Shown: positions 26,518-36,226, numbered from the stretch's first letter. The stretch is DNA of 64,000 nt from Streptomyces changanensis (GCF_024600715.1 NZ_CP102332.1:5208001-5272000); one strand, 5' to 3'. Notes: generated by a model not told the origin, from the sequence alone. Numbers and translations are program-made.

Positions 26518-29500
26518 TGGTCGGTCCTGAGGAATCCGTAGTTCCGGTAGACGCCCGGCTTGGCGTGCCCGGACTGTCCGTCGAGGAAGATCACGTCTCC
26601 CTTGACGTTCACCACGTTGAACACGTGGGAGTCGTCCTTGCCGGGCCCGAACCCCCACACGATACCGCGGGCACCGTCCCCACCGGCCAGGACATCACGC
26701 ACGATGCCGCTCAGGGTCGTGCTCAGGAACGGCTTGCCGCCGTAGAGGCCGGTGATCGCCGAGTCGGCCCCCCGCCCGAGGTTCGCCGGGGCGGAGGACG
26801 GGGCGCCGTCGGCCAGCAGTCGGTCGACGGCGATGGCGCAGGCGCGGCAGTTGGTCCCGCCCTTCTGGGGGTTGACCAGCTTCGTCAGCTCCGGCGTGAT
26901 GGGCGTCTTGTAGGAGAGCTTGCCCCTCAGGTAGTGCACCGTCCCGCCGCCGCCCGCGCCGAACCGCAGGTTACCGATCGAGGACGCCGCCTTCTCCGGG
27001 GACACGGCCGCGCGCCGCCACCCCGTGAGGCCGCCGATCCCGACGAGGGCGACCTGCTGGGCCAGTTCCTCCGCGGCCTCTCCGTACAGGTCGGCGAGCG
27101 CGTCGCAGCCCTGCTGGCGGAGCAGGTACTCGGCGCGGTAGAGCCGGTAGGCGGGGCGGACCGGGAGGTACTTGTCGACGAAGCCACCGGCGCCGCCGTT
27201 CTCGCCGGTGAACGCGTCGTGCGCGTCCCCGAGGAAGACGAACGGGGACTTGAAGACGGTCACGAAGGCGTCACCGAAGATGTCGAGAACCTCGCCGGGG
27301 CCGTCCACCCGGTCGTCGTTCGGGTCGACGGGGGTCAGACCGCTGGGGTCGGTGAGCAGGGTCGGGACGTTGTCGGCGTAGGCGTACGGCGAGACGTGCG
27401 GGTTCGACTGGGCGCGGGCCGCCGGGTCGGGCCGGGTGAAGCGGCCGGTCGCGGTGTCGTACCGGCGGGCGTGCAGGTCGAGGTTGCCGGTGGTGGGCTC
27501 GTGGCGGGCGCCGGTGAAGGACGGGGTGCTCGCGGGGGCCCCACCGGTGGTCGTGTTGAGGACGCGGGTGCCGAACGGGTCGTACGCCCAGCGCTGGTGG
27601 AGGGTCCCGGTGCTGCCGGTGACGTCGACCGGGGAGCCCTGGGTGTCATGGTGGTAATAGAAGAGGGCCCCCGCGCCCGTCTTGGTGGCGGTGGGCTGGC
27701 CGAGCGGGTCGTAGCGGAAGGACTGCTTGACCTTCCAGTCGGCGTCGTACTCGGTGGCCAGGAGCGGCAGGGGGGCGTGCGGGTCCCACTGGGTGCGGTG
27801 GGTGACCGTGCCGTCCTTGCGGGTGGCAACCTGGTTGCCGGAGGCGTCGTGGTCGTAGGAGTAGGAGACGCCCGCCACGGTGGTGGCCGAGATCCGACCG
27901 GCCAGGTCGTACGTGTAGGTGTCGGCGCCCGCCTTCGTCTGGTTGCCCTCGGCGTCGTACCCGTAGGCGGTGGTGGTGGTGCCCGTGGTGGTCGAGGTGA
28001 GCTGGTCGGCCGCGTCGTAGGCGTAACCGGTCGAGGCGGTACCCAGGGTGGAGGTCAGGCGGTTGCCGACCTTGTCGTAGGTGTAGGACGTGGTGCGGCC
28101 GGGAGCGCAGCCGGTGACCCAGGGCTGGGGGTGGCACCCGGACGTGAGCCGGCCGGCCGCGTCGTAGGTGAAGTCGTACCCGCCGGTGCCGACACCGGCC
28201 CGGGTGACGTCCACGCGGGAGGGCAGGCCCGAAGGGGAGAGGGTGAGCGCTGTCCTGGTGACGGTGGCGCCCGCCTTGGAGGAGGTCACCGCCGTGAGGC
28301 GGCCCGCCCGGTCGTAGGCCCGGTCCTCGGTCTCGGTGTTGGGCAGGGCGGACCCGACGAGGTTGCCGGCCGGGTCCCAGGTGTACGTCGTGGTCTTGCC
28401 GTCGGCCACCATCGTGGAGGTGCGGCCGTCGCTGTCGTAGGTGTAGGTGAGGGTGTCGCCGTCGGAGTACTTGCGGGTGAGCATCTGTCCGGCGGCGTCG
28501 TAGGTGTAGGCGAAGCCGCGGGTCTTGGTGAGGTTGCCGACCGCGTCGTGGACGAAGTCCTCGGAGATCGTGGAGTTGGCGCGGGCGGTCATCCGCCCGG
28601 CGTCGTCGTAGCCGAAGGCCACGTCCGGGGTGGAGTCGGAGTAGTCGACCTTGGTGAGCAGGCCGCGGGGGTCGTAGGCGTACCCGGTGGATCCCCGCGG
28701 CGTGGTCTTCTCCGTGAGGTTGCCGGCGGCGTCGTAGGCGTACGTCGTCTTCCGCTCCAGCGGGTCGGTGACCGAGGTGAGGCGGCGGGCCGCGTCGTAG
28801 CCGTACGTGGTGACGTGGCCGTTGGCGTCGGTGCGCCGGGTGACGTTCCCGGTCTCGTCGTGGCCGTAGGCGGTGACCGCGCCGCCGGGAGCGGTGACAC
28901 CGGTCAGCCGGTCCAGCGCGTCGTAGCCGTAGCCGGTGGCGCGCCCGTCGGCGTCCGTCTGCCGGACGACGTTGTTCACCGCGTCGTAGGCCGTGGTGGC
29001 CACGCCGCCGAGCGGGTCGGTGACCGTGGTGGGGTTGCCCGCCGGGTCGTAGCCGTACGTGGTCGTGTACGGGACGGGGTCGGCGCCGGTGGCGTTGCCG
29101 CGGGGGTCGACCGCGGTGGCGCGGCGGCCGTCGGCGTCGTAGGTCCAGCTCTGCTTGTGGCCGAGCGGGGAGGTGCGGCTGAGCAGGTTGCCGTCGGCGT
29201 CGTAGGCGTAGGAGGTGGTCTTGCCCAGCTGGTCCGTGCTGCTGGTGAGCCGGTCGTTCTTGTCGTAGACGGAGGTGACCGTCTTGTTCGCGGCGTCGGT
29301 GGTCTTGGTGACGTTGTCGTTGGCGTCGTAGGTGTGGCCGGTGGTGTGGCCCAGCGGGTCGGTGACCACGAGCGGGCGGTTGATCGCGTCGTACGTCGTG
29401 GTGGTGGACGCGCCGGTCGGGCCGGTGACCTTGATGGTGTTGCCGGCCGCGTCGTAGGCGTAGCTGGTGGTGTGGGCGGCCGGGTCGGCGCCGGGGACGT

Positions 29501-31958
29501 TGCCCCGGGGCGAGACCCTGCTCAGCAGGCGCCCCACCTTGTCGTAGGTGTACGTGGTCCTGCCGCCGGCCGCGTCGGTCTCGGAGGCGAGGCGCCCGCT
29601 CGCGTCGTAGGTGCGGGTGACGGAGTTGCCGGCGGGGTCGGTGGTCCGGGTGGGGTGCCCGGCGTCGTCGTAGGCGAACGTGGTCGTGCCGCCCGCCGGG
29701 TTCCTGGCGGACGTCAGCTGCTCGGCACCGTTGTACGTGTAGGCCGTGGTGCGGCCCAGCGGGTCGGTGGCCGAGCCGAGCAGGCCGCGCCCGTCGTAGG
29801 CGTACGTGGTGGTGTACGCCGCCGGGTCGGCGCCCGCGACGTTGCCGCGCGGGTCCGTCTTGGAGAGGATCCGGCCGGCCGCGTCGTACGTGAACGTCGT
29901 CTTCTCGCCCAGCGGGGTGGTGACCGACGTGCGGTTGCCCGCCGCGTCGTACCCGTACCGGGTGACCTTGCCGCGCGGTGTCGTCACGGTCTCCAGGGCA
30001 CCGAGCGGGGTGTACGTGTAGGCGGTCCTGCCGCCCATCGGGTCCGTGGTCGACGTCAGCTGGTTCGACGTGTCGTACGCGTACGTCGTCCTGTTGCCAC
30101 GGCCGTCGGTGTGACTGGTGACGTTCCCCGCCGCGTCGTAGCCCCAGCTCTCCGCGTAGCCGAGGGCCGGGGGCGCGCTACGGGTGAGCATCCGCCCGGC
30201 GCCGTCGTACGTCATCTCCGTCTTGTTGCCCCGCTGGTCGGTGATGCCGACGGGCCGCAGATGCCGGTCGTAGTCGTAGGTGATGCGCGCGCCGTACGGG
30301 TCGATCGTCTCCAACAGGACGTTGCCGGCGTACACGTCGGTCCACACCCCGCCGTCCGGCGCCGTGGTGTGCGACTCGCTGCGCCCGTCCCACGCGAACC
30401 TGGTGGTCCTGCCGTTCTGGTCCGTCTGGGACGTGACGCGGCCGGTGGCGTCGTAGACGTTGGTGACCTTGCCGCCCGCCGGATCGGTGAAGGAGGACAG
30501 CCGCTTGTTCGCGTCGTACGCGTACGACGACCTCCGGCCGGCCGGGTCCGTCACCGAGGTCAGCAGGCCGTCGGTGTATCCGTACGACACCGTCGTGCCG
30601 TCGGGCAGGCCCACCTTGGACAGCAGCCCGTCGGTGCCCACCGTGAACGTGGTGGTGCGGCCGGCGGCGTCCTTGACGGAGGTGAGCCTGCCGGATGCGT
30701 ATGTCAGGCTCAGCCCCTTGCCGGCCGCGCCCACCACGGCCGTGAGCCGACCGGAGCTGTCGAACGTCCGCCTGGTGTGGTCGGGCGTGGTGACCGTGTG
30801 GCCGCTCGCGCCCTTGACCAGCTTGGCGGCCGAGCCCGCGGGGGCGGTGAACGTGCCGTCGGCGGCCTGGGTGAACACGAGCGACGCCCCGTCGCCGGTC
30901 CGGTACGTCGCCTTCCCCGTCGTGACCGTCACCTGCGCGTCGAACGGCGTCGCCCAGCCGCGCCCCAGCAGACCCACGGCACTCGCGTCCGAGCGGTAGG
31001 TGCGCTCCAGGGTCAGCGGCACGCCCGGGCCCACGAGCGAGGCGTCGGTGAGCCGCTCGAAGAACATGCCGGTCGCCGTGTTGACCGGGTCGGCGCGGTG
31101 CGCCTGCGCGTAACAGGTGCAGATTCCCGCCTGCGCGCCGGGAATCACCGGTGTGTAGAACGCCTCCACCAGCGGGGACTTCGTACCGCCCGGGCTGGAC
31201 GTGCCGTCGGCGGCGGTCAGGAAGACCCAGGCGTAGTACTTCTTGCCGTCCTGCAGGATCCCGCCCAGCTCACTGCTCGCCCACCAGAAGCACTGGTCGA
31301 TGGGGTAGGACGTGCTCGACCACCAGTCGTAGCACCAGGCCCCGGTGTCCGGGGTGTCGCCCCGGGGATCGTCCGTGGCCCTCTTGATCTCCTGCTGGAC
31401 CACGGGGCGGCCCGCCTCGTCCATGACGTACAGCCACGCCCCCGTGTAGGAGGACCCCCGCCTGGGCAGCTTCACCTGCCCACCGATCGACAGCACTCCC
31501 GGGTACACGGTCGCCCGGGACGACACCCAGGTCGGGTTCTCGGCCGCGGCGGTGCGGGGCTGGACGGCCCTGTCGGCCCTGTCGGCCCCGTCGGCCACGG
31601 CTCCACCCGACACCGCCCCGTCCGTCACGGCGCCGGGACCGCGTTCGACGAGGCCCTTGCCCGGGGGCGGGCTGTACGGCCTCCCTCCGGACGGCTGGTC
31701 GGGGGCGTTCATGTAGTCGCGCATCGGCGACAGCCGGTGCCGGTCCCTCGCGACCTGCTCCCGCCGCTCGGCGAGCGTCATGGCCCTGGGTGGCGCGGGC
31801 AGGTCCGCGGCCGTCCGGGCCGGCGCCTGGGGGAGGGCCGCCGCGGTCGTGGAGGGGGGACGGTCCCGGGGCGACGCCCCGGAGGGGGCGACGCCGGCTG
31901 TCGTCAGGAGGACGAGGGCCAGAACGGCCGTGACCAGTCTTCGCGTCTGTGTGCGCAC
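26514..31958 (-). CDS. Secreted RHS/YD-repeat polymorphic toxin with papain-like C-terminus
   Basis: 1814 residues from GTG at 31958 (AGGTGA 6 nt upstream). A Sec signal peptide (hydrophobic core VTAVLALVLLTTAGV, likely cleavage after SGA) is followed by a Pro-rich linker, an RHS-start domain near 290-365 (DPVNTATGMFF, LERTYRSD), about 1050 residues of YD repeats that should form a shell, and the RHS core near 1440-1540 (YDPFGTRVLN, RRYDTATGRFTRPDP, DPSGL). The last 275 residues are the toxin. Its end has NCRACAIAVD (Cys near 1703), HVFNVVN (His near 1779) and FLDGQSG (Asp near 1790), the Cys-His-Asp(Gln) order of Tox-PL papain-fold deamidases/peptidases. Expected use is contact or secreted killing of rivals; the host target is unknown. 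Confidence 0.88.
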   Translation of the reverse strand: MRTQTRRLVTAVLALVLLTTAGVAPSGASPRDRPPSTTAAALPQAPARTAADLPAPPRAMTLAERREQVARDRHRLSPMRDYMNAPDQPSGGRPYSPPPGKGLVERGPGAVTDGAVSGGAVADGADRADRAVQPRTAAAENPTWVSSRATVYPGVLSIGGQVKLPRRGSSYTGAWLYVMDEAGRPVVQQEIKRATDDPRGDTPDTGAWCYDWWSSTSYPIDQCFWWASSELGGILQDGKKYYAWVFLTAADGTSSPGGTKSPLVEAFYTPVIPGAQAGICTCYAQAHRADPVNTATGMFFERLTDASLVGPGVPLTLERTYRSDASAVGLLGRGWATPFDAQVTVTTGKATYRTGDGASLVFTQAADGTFTAPAGSAAKLVKGASGHTVTTPDHTRRTFDSSGRLTAVVGAAGKGLSLTYASGRLTSVKDAAGRTTTFTVGTDGLLSKVGLPDGTTVSYGYTDGLLTSVTDPAGRRSSYAYDANKRLSSFTDPAGGKVTNVYDATGRVTSQTDQNGRTTRFAWDGRSESHTTAPDGGVWTDVYAGNVLLETIDPYGARITYDYDRHLRPVGITDQRGNKTEMTYDGAGRMLTRSAPPALGYAESWGYDAAGNVTSHTDGRGNRTTYAYDTSNQLTSTTDPMGGRTAYTYTPLGALETVTTPRGKVTRYGYDAAGNRTSVTTPLGEKTTFTYDAAGRILSKTDPRGNVAGADPAAYTTTYAYDGRGLLGSATDPLGRTTAYTYNGAEQLTSARNPAGGTTTFAYDDAGHPTRTTDPAGNSVTRTYDASGRLASETDAAGGRTTYTYDKVGRLLSRVSPRGNVPGADPAAHTTSYAYDAAGNTIKVTGPTGASTTTTYDAINRPLVVTDPLGHTTGHTYDANDNVTKTTDAANKTVTSVYDKNDRLTSSTDQLGKTTSYAYDADGNLLSRTSPLGHKQSWTYDADGRRATAVDPRGNATGADPVPYTTTYGYDPAGNPTTVTDPLGGVATTAYDAVNNVVRQTDADGRATGYGYDALDRLTGVTAPGGAVTAYGHDETGNVTRRTDANGHVTTYGYDAARRLTSVTDPLERKTTYAYDAAGNLTEKTTPRGSTGYAYDPRGLLTKVDYSDSTPDVAFGYDDAGRMTARANSTISEDFVHDAVGNLTKTRGFAYTYDAAGQMLTRKYSDGDTLTYTYDSDGRTSTMVADGKTTTYTWDPAGNLVGSALPNTETEDRAYDRAGRLTAVTSSKAGATVTRTALTLSPSGLPSRVDVTRAGVGTGGYDFTYDAAGRLTSGCHPQPWVTGCAPGRTTSYTYDKVGNRLTSTLGTASTGYAYDAADQLTSTTTGTTTTAYGYDAEGNQTKAGADTYTYDLAGRISATTVAGVSYSYDHDASGNQVATRKDGTVTHRTQWDPHAPLPLLATEYDADWKVKQSFRYDPLGQPTATKTGAGALFYYHHDTQGSPVDVTGSTGTLHQRWAYDPFGTRVLNTTTGGAPASTPSFTGARHEPTTGNLDLHARRYDTATGRFTRPDPAARAQSNPHVSPYAYADNVPTLLTDPSGLTPVDPNDDRVDGPGEVLDIFGDAFVTVFKSPFVFLGDAHDAFTGENGGAGGFVDKYLPVRPAYRLYRAEYLLRQQGCDALADLYGEAAEELAQQVALVGIGGLTGWRRAAVSPEKAASSIGNLRFGAGGGGTVHYLRGKLSYKTPITPELTKLVNPQKGGTNCRACAIAVDRLLADGAPSSAPANLGRGADSAITGLYGGKPFLSTTLSGIVRDVLAGGDGARGIVWGFGPGKDDSHVFNVVNVKGDVIFLDGQSGHAKPGVYRNYGFLRTDQ
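27600..30990 (-). repeat. YD-repeat array inside the RHS gene
   Basis: More than 40 degenerate units of about 60-63 bp encode G-x-x-x-x-x-YDxxG-type repeats (for example TTYAYDAAGNLT, RTTYTYDKVGRLL). A longer sub-repeat containing RGNxxGADPxxYTT-like loops recurs around 29080, 29490 and 29830. In known RHS proteins these form a spiral beta shell enclosing the toxin. Boundaries are approximate. Confidence 0.85.
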
Positions 31959-32394
31959 GGTGCATCACCTATGAGGCAGGAGTGAGGAGCGGGCACGGTG
32001 ATGCTTGGTCAGCGCGAGGTTCGAACTAACGTGTTGCGAAGATCGGGGCCGAAAGGCGATGGCGCCCCGGAAGCGACGGCGCCGCGGGTCTCCTGGTCGA
32101 ACGGGCGGGGCCGCCGACCCGGCCGCCCAAGATGGCGCGAAGACGCCACCGAGGGGGCCATGGCCTGCCTGAACGCGTCCCTGACGGAAGGCCAATGACG
32201 GGCGACCACCCGACGACGCACCGGAGTCCCCACCCCGGCAACCCGCGCGACGACGTCCCCCATCGACAGCACCCCACCGCCGCCGGGCGACCGGCCCACC
32301 CGGATCCGGTGGCGGAGCAGCGCCACGAGCCGCGACGCTCGCGGGGGCGGTGAGGCAGGGGGAGTGGTGGGGCGGGAGGGCTCCGCCCCGCCGG
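31959..32394. other. Intergenic region upstream of the RHS gene
   Basis: 436 bp between the RHS start and the stop of the distal sugar permease, both read leftward. The 100 bp nearest the RHS gene is less GC-rich and should hold its promoter. The rest is coding-neutral GC-rich DNA; small frames here lack ribosome sites. No clear terminator hairpin seen. Confidence 0.4.
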
Positions 32395-33306
32395 TCACTT
32401 CGTCGCGCCCTGGGCGAAGCCGTTGTAGATCCACCGCTGGAGCAGCAGGAAGACGACGAGCGTCGGCACGATGACGAGGATCGCGCCCGCCGAGATCGCC
32501 TCCCAGTGCGCGCCGAAGGGGCCCTTGAAGCGGAACAGGGCCGTGGAGATGGTGCCGAGCTCCTCGGAGTGCAGGTAGAGGAAGGGGATGTAGAAGTCGT
32601 TGTACGTCGTGATGCCCTTGATGATGACCACGGTGGCGATGGCCGGCTTCAGCAGCGGGAAGATGATCTTCCGGTAGATCGTGAAGGCGTTCGCGCCGTC
32701 CAGTCGGGCCGCCTCGTCCAGGGAGGTCGGGATGGAGCGGATGAACTGCAGGAAGATGTAGATCGACACGATGTCCGTGCCCATGTAGAGCAGGATCGGC
32801 GCCCACCGTGAGTCCACGAGGCCGAAGCCGTTCATCAGTTGGAAGGTGGCGACCTGTGTCGTGACGCCCGGCACCAGGGTGGCGACGAGGAACAGCGCCA
32901 TGACGGTCTTCTTGGCGCGGAAGTCGAAGCGGTCGATGGCGTAGGCGGTCATCGAGCCGATCAGGACGGTCCCGCCGATGGAGAAGAGCAGGATGAACGC
33001 CGTGTTGCCGAAGGCGGCCAGCATCTTGCCGTCGGTGAAGGCCGTGACGTAGTTGTCGGTGTTGAGCCAGTTCCCCGGCAGGGAGAGCGCGCTGCCGTCC
33101 GCGACCTCCTCCGAGGTCTTGAGGGACGTCAGGAACACGACGGTGAGCGGCAGCAGCACGACCACGGAGGCGGCGACCAGCGACAGGTAGGTCAGCGCGG
33201 TGCCGATCCGCGGGCGGCGGGGGGTACGGCGCGGTGCGGGCCGCGTGGACGGCGCGGGCTGCGTGGGCCGGGCGGCCGGTGCGGCGGTGAGGTCGGGGGT
33301 CGTCAC
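32395..33306 (-). CDS. Sugar ABC transporter permease, MalG/CUT1 type
   Basis: 303 residues from GTG at 33306, overlapping the first permease's stop in GTGA. A Pro/Arg/Thr-rich leader of about 40 residues precedes six predicted membrane segments (the first is LVAASVVVLLPLTVVFL). The EAA loop EAARLDGANAFTIYRKIIFP (coupling helix for the ATPase) lies between later segments. It forms the membrane channel with the MalF-like partner (33303-34457). No ATPase gene is in the locus; CUT1 systems of Streptomyces typically share the MsiK ATPase encoded elsewhere. Substrate is probably mannobiose or manno-oligosaccharides from the neighbouring hydrolases. Confidence 0.92.
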   Translation of the reverse strand: MTTPDLTAAPAARPTQPAPSTRPAPRRTPRRPRIGTALTYLSLVAASVVVLLPLTVVFLTSLKTSEEVADGSALSLPGNWLNTDNYVTAFTDGKMLAAFGNTAFILLFSIGGTVLIGSMTAYAIDRFDFRAKKTVMALFLVATLVPGVTTQVATFQLMNGFGLVDSRWAPILLYMGTDIVSIYIFLQFIRSIPTSLDEAARLDGANAFTIYRKIIFPLLKPAIATVVIIKGITTYNDFYIPFLYLHSEELGTISTALFRFKGPFGAHWEAISAGAILVIVPTLVVFLLLQRWIYNGFAQGATK

Positions 33307-34457
33307 GTGAGGTCCACCTTGTCGTCGGGCACGAGCCGGCGCTGGATCCACGTGATCAACAGGATGATCGCGAGCAGCACCACGGCGGCGGCGGAGGCGA
33401 GGCCGGTCTTGTTGAACTGGAAGGCGAGCTTGACCGTCTGGATGACGAAGGTCGACGTGCCGGTCGCGCCGCCGGTCATGATGTACGGGATCTCGAACAC
33501 GGACAGCGACCCCGAGATCGCCAGGATGAGGCTCAGGCTGAGGACGGGCCTGATGCTGGGGGCGATGATGTGCCGGAACTGCTGCCACCGGCTCGCGCCG
33601 TCCAGCTGGGCGGCCTCGTACAGCTCGCCGGGGATGGACTGGATCGCGCCGAGGAAGAGGACGAAGTTCAGCCCGGTGAAGCGCCACATGGAGACGCCCG
33701 CGAGGGAGGCGTTGGCGGAGGTGGGGTCACCGAGCCACGGGTGGTCGGTGGTGACGCCCAGCCAGGACAGGACGGAGTCGAGCGTGCCGCCGTCCTGGAA
33801 GAAGTAGAGGAAGACGAAGCCGATCGCGACGCCGTTGATCAGGTAGGGGAAGAAGAGGATCCCCTTGAACAGGTTGCGGAACCGCAGGTCGAAGCTGAGG
33901 ACGGTGGCGAAGTACAGCGCCACGGCGATCTGGACGGCGGACGCCGCGAGGTAGTAGCCGCTGACGAAGAAGACGCGGAAGAGCTCGGGGCGGGTGAAGA
34001 TCTGCACGTAGTTGTCGACGCCCGTGAAGTTCCGGTCCGGGCTGATGCCGTCCCAGTCGGTGAAGCCGTAGTAGACCATGTTGACCACGGGGACGTACGT
34101 GAACGTGATCAGCAGGGCGAGCGGCAGCAGCAGGAAGAGCCACGGGGTGAGCCGCCGCACGGGGCTGTCGCGCCAGGACCGCCGCCCGGAAGGCGGGCCG
34201 GAGGGGGGACCCGAGGGCGGGCCGGAGCCGTCGCTGCGCCGCAAGCGCCGGCCGGGGCGCTTGGGGAAGCGCTCCACGGGACGGTCCGCGGGTGCCTCGC
34301 CGGTACGGGCCCCCCGACCCGGCGTACCCGTCTCCCCTGGTGCGGGCCGTGCGGGCCGTGCGGGCCGTGCGGAGGCGGTGGGGGCGGGGCGTGCGGAGGC
34401 GGCGGGCCGTCCGGTGGCGGCGGCGCGGCCGGAGGCGGTGTCGGTCGTGTCGGTCAT
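33303..34457 (-). CDS. Sugar ABC transporter permease, MalF/CUT1 type
   Basis: 384 residues. ATG at 34457 follows AAAGG. Residues 1-110 are Ala/Pro/Arg/Gly-rich with GPPSGPPSGPPSG repeats, unusually long for a MalF-like permease and probably a disordered cytoplasmic tail. Six membrane segments follow (first LTPWLFLLLPLALLITF), with the coupling loop YEAAQLDGASRWQQFRHI. It pairs with the MalG-like protein, whose gene overlaps by 4 nt. The 175-bp gap before it holds a hairpin and a minisatellite derived from the end of the binding-protein gene, which may lower permease expression relative to the lipoprotein. Confidence 0.92.
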   Translation of the reverse strand: MTDTTDTASGRAAATGRPAASARPAPTASARPARPARPAPGETGTPGRGARTGEAPADRPVERFPKRPGRRLRRSDGSGPPSGPPSGPPSGRRSWRDSPVRRLTPWLFLLLPLALLITFTYVPVVNMVYYGFTDWDGISPDRNFTGVDNYVQIFTRPELFRVFFVSGYYLAASAVQIAVALYFATVLSFDLRFRNLFKGILFFPYLINGVAIGFVFLYFFQDGGTLDSVLSWLGVTTDHPWLGDPTSANASLAGVSMWRFTGLNFVLFLGAIQSIPGELYEAAQLDGASRWQQFRHIIAPSIRPVLSLSLILAISGSLSVFEIPYIMTGGATGTSTFVIQTVKLAFQFNKTGLASAAAVVLLAIILLITWIQRRLVPDDKVDLT

Positions 34458-34501
34458 CTCAGCCTTTCGTGTCCGCGTCTGCGGCGGGGAGACGGGAGGG
34501 A

Positions 34502-34533
34502 GGGCCCCGGCCGCTGTCGTACGGCCGGGGCCC
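34502..34533 (-). terminator. Attenuator-like hairpin between binding-protein and permease genes
   Basis: GGGCCCCGGCCG (34502-34513) pairs perfectly with CGGCCGGGGCCC (34522-34533) over 8 nt. Transcription runs leftward, so it lies after the binding-protein gene and before the permease start. Such hairpins commonly make binding protein more abundant than permease. Confidence 0.7.
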
Positions 34534-34534
34534 C

Positions 34535-34649
34535 GTTCCGCCGGATCAGGGGCCGGCGGTCCAGCTCCGCCGGGCAGCGGCCGGCGGTCCTGTGCCGCCG
34601 GATCAGGGGCCGGCGGTCCCGTTCCGCCGGGGTCAGGATCCGGCGGTCT
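34535..34649. repeat. Four 28-29 bp tandem units duplicating the 3' end of the binding-protein gene
   Basis: Units at 34535-34563, 34564-34591, 34592-34620 and 34621-34649 share the core CCGCCGG...CCGGCGGTC. The fourth contains the stop codon and last codons of the substrate-binding protein gene, and units 1 and 3 retain the corresponding TCA. The array therefore looks like a minisatellite grown from the gene's own end. It may vary in copy number between strains. Confidence 0.8.
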
Positions 34650-35952
34650 TCGCCGCCTCGTTCCACCGCTTGTCGAGGTCGGCGAAGAAGCTCCGGGCGT
34701 CGCCCTTCTGCGCCCCGCGGGCGATGTCGACCAGCTGCCGCCGGTAGTCGGGCTTGTCGAGGCCGATCTCGGCGGCGTTGTCGATGGCGTTGACCTCGCC
34801 CGTCTCGGCCTCCGACCGCTCCACGAGCTTGACATCGTTGTCACCGTAGTCGGCGAGGGTGTCGGGCATCGCGGCGGCCTTCACCGTGGAGATGGCGCCC
34901 TCCTTCGCCGCGTATCCCGACTTCTCGGTGAACCAGTCGATCCAGGCGCGCGCCGCCGCCTTGTGCTCCGAGTGGGCGCTGACCGCCTGCTGGTAGTCCG
35001 TGGTGGCGGTCGCGCAGAAGGTGCCGTCCTTCTGGGCGGGGAACGGCATGAAGCCGATGTCCGCCGGGTCGGTACCGGCCTTCTTCGCCGCGTCCCGCAT
35101 CTGCGTGATCGCCCACGAGCCGAGGTGCATGGTGGCGATCCGGCCCTCGGCGATCATGCCCTTGGAGGCTTCCCAGTTGGTGGTGTTGGGGTCCTTCTCC
35201 GACAGGCCGGCCTTCACGATGTCGTGCAGCAGTGAGTCGATGACACGCAGCTCGCCCCCCTCCTTCCAGGGGGAGACGGGGCCGGCCAGCTTGTCGTTGG
35301 CCTTCGCGTCGCAGCTGACGGAGCCGATGTCGTTGCTCCAGGCCGTCAGCGGCCAGCCGTCCTTGAAGTTCGTGTAGTACGGGACGGCGTCCGTCTTCGC
35401 CTCGATCGCCCGGAGGTCGGCGAGGAACTCCTGCGGGGTGGTGGGCCAGTCGGTGATGCCGGCCTTCTTCCAGACGGCCTTGTTGTAGAGGAAGCCGTTG
35501 GCGGTGCCGAACTGGGCGATGCCGTAGACCTTGCCGCCGACGTCCGTCTTGTCGCTGAAGCGGTACCTGGAGCCCAGTTCCTCGGAGCTGCCCAGAGGGG
35601 CGAAGAACTTCGGGTAGTCGTTCTTGGCGACGGCGGCCGGGATCATGAGGACGTCGCCGTAGTCGTCGGTGTTCATCCGGATCCTCACCTCGCCCTCGTA
35701 GTCGGTCAGGGCCTCGAAGGTCACCTTGACCTTCGGGTGGGTCTTGTTGAACTCGGCGGCGTACCGGGCCATCGTCCCGTCCTGGACGAGGTCGGTCCGG
35801 TGCGTGAGGACCTTGATCTCGCCGGTGGCGTCGCCCGGGTCGGAGGGGGCGGTCGCCGGTTCGCCGGAGGCGGTGCCACCGCCGCCGCACCCCGCGACGG
35901 TCAGCATCGCGGTGGCGAGGAGCGCCCCCGTGAGCGTCTTCTTCTTCCCCAT
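34633..35952 (-). CDS. Sugar ABC transporter substrate-binding lipoprotein
   Basis: 439 residues from ATG at 35952. The signal peptide (KTLTGALLATAMLTVAGC) ends in the lipobox VAGC, so the mature protein is anchored by a lipidated Cys, followed by a Gly/Thr/Pro-rich linker. The rest is an extracellular solute-binding family 1 fold (IKVLTHRTDLVQDGTM start, NGFLYNKAVWKKAGI hinge segment, TPQEFLADL). It delivers sugar to the two permeases. It is divergent from the GH2 beta-mannosidase gene and shares a promoter gap with ACCGGT-type sites. The likely ligand is beta-1,4-manno-oligosaccharide, inferred from the neighbours, not from binding-site residues. Confidence 0.92.
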   Translation of the reverse strand: MGKKKTLTGALLATAMLTVAGCGGGGTASGEPATAPSDPGDATGEIKVLTHRTDLVQDGTMARYAAEFNKTHPKVKVTFEALTDYEGEVRIRMNTDDYGDVLMIPAAVAKNDYPKFFAPLGSSEELGSRYRFSDKTDVGGKVYGIAQFGTANGFLYNKAVWKKAGITDWPTTPQEFLADLRAIEAKTDAVPYYTNFKDGWPLTAWSNDIGSVSCDAKANDKLAGPVSPWKEGGELRVIDSLLHDIVKAGLSEKDPNTTNWEASKGMIAEGRIATMHLGSWAITQMRDAAKKAGTDPADIGFMPFPAQKDGTFCATATTDYQQAVSAHSEHKAAARAWIDWFTEKSGYAAKEGAISTVKAAAMPDTLADYGDNDVKLVERSEAETGEVNAIDNAAEIGLDKPDYRRQLVDIARGAQKGDARSFFADLDKRWNEAAKTAGS

Positions 35953-36226
35953 GTGCCCAGCTCCTTCAGGATCGCGGCTCAGCTCTGCGGGTGGGATGTC
36001 GGCACTATGTCAGTCGGTGGTGAACCGGTAAAGCTCCGATTTCCAGCGTGATGCCCAATCGTTACCGGACCGTGTGCGTCGCGCCAGGTGCTGACTGCTC
36101 GCTGCCGCCGGTCTGTGGGCCGGAATTTCTACTAGACCGGTTTATGGACACGTCTTGATCGGCGGGTTACGTTGTGCGCCGTCGTACATCCGCCCCGGCC
36201 TGAACCAGGCGATTGGAGCCGCACCC
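35953..36226. promoter_or_regulatory. Divergent promoter with ACCGGT-type operator candidates
   Basis: This 274-bp gap serves the binding-protein operon (left) and the GH2 gene (right). TGAACCGGTAAAG lies at 36021-36033, GTTACCGGAC at 36061-36070 and the imperfect palindrome TAGACCGGTTTA at 36133-36144. Similar cores recur at 42148-42162 and 44843-44856. The LacI-family gene at 38812-39855 is the natural candidate to bind them. Confidence 0.6.

Noticed and set aside
26565..31985. A 1800-codon open frame antisense to the RHS gene
   Set aside because: Mirror of the YD-repeat codons; no motif, no ribosome site. The sense strand has signal peptide, RHS core and toxin.
32005..32030. GGTTCGAACT resembling a tRNA T-loop
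   Set aside because: The flanking bases do not pair as a T-stem, and no acceptor or anticodon arm is found nearby.
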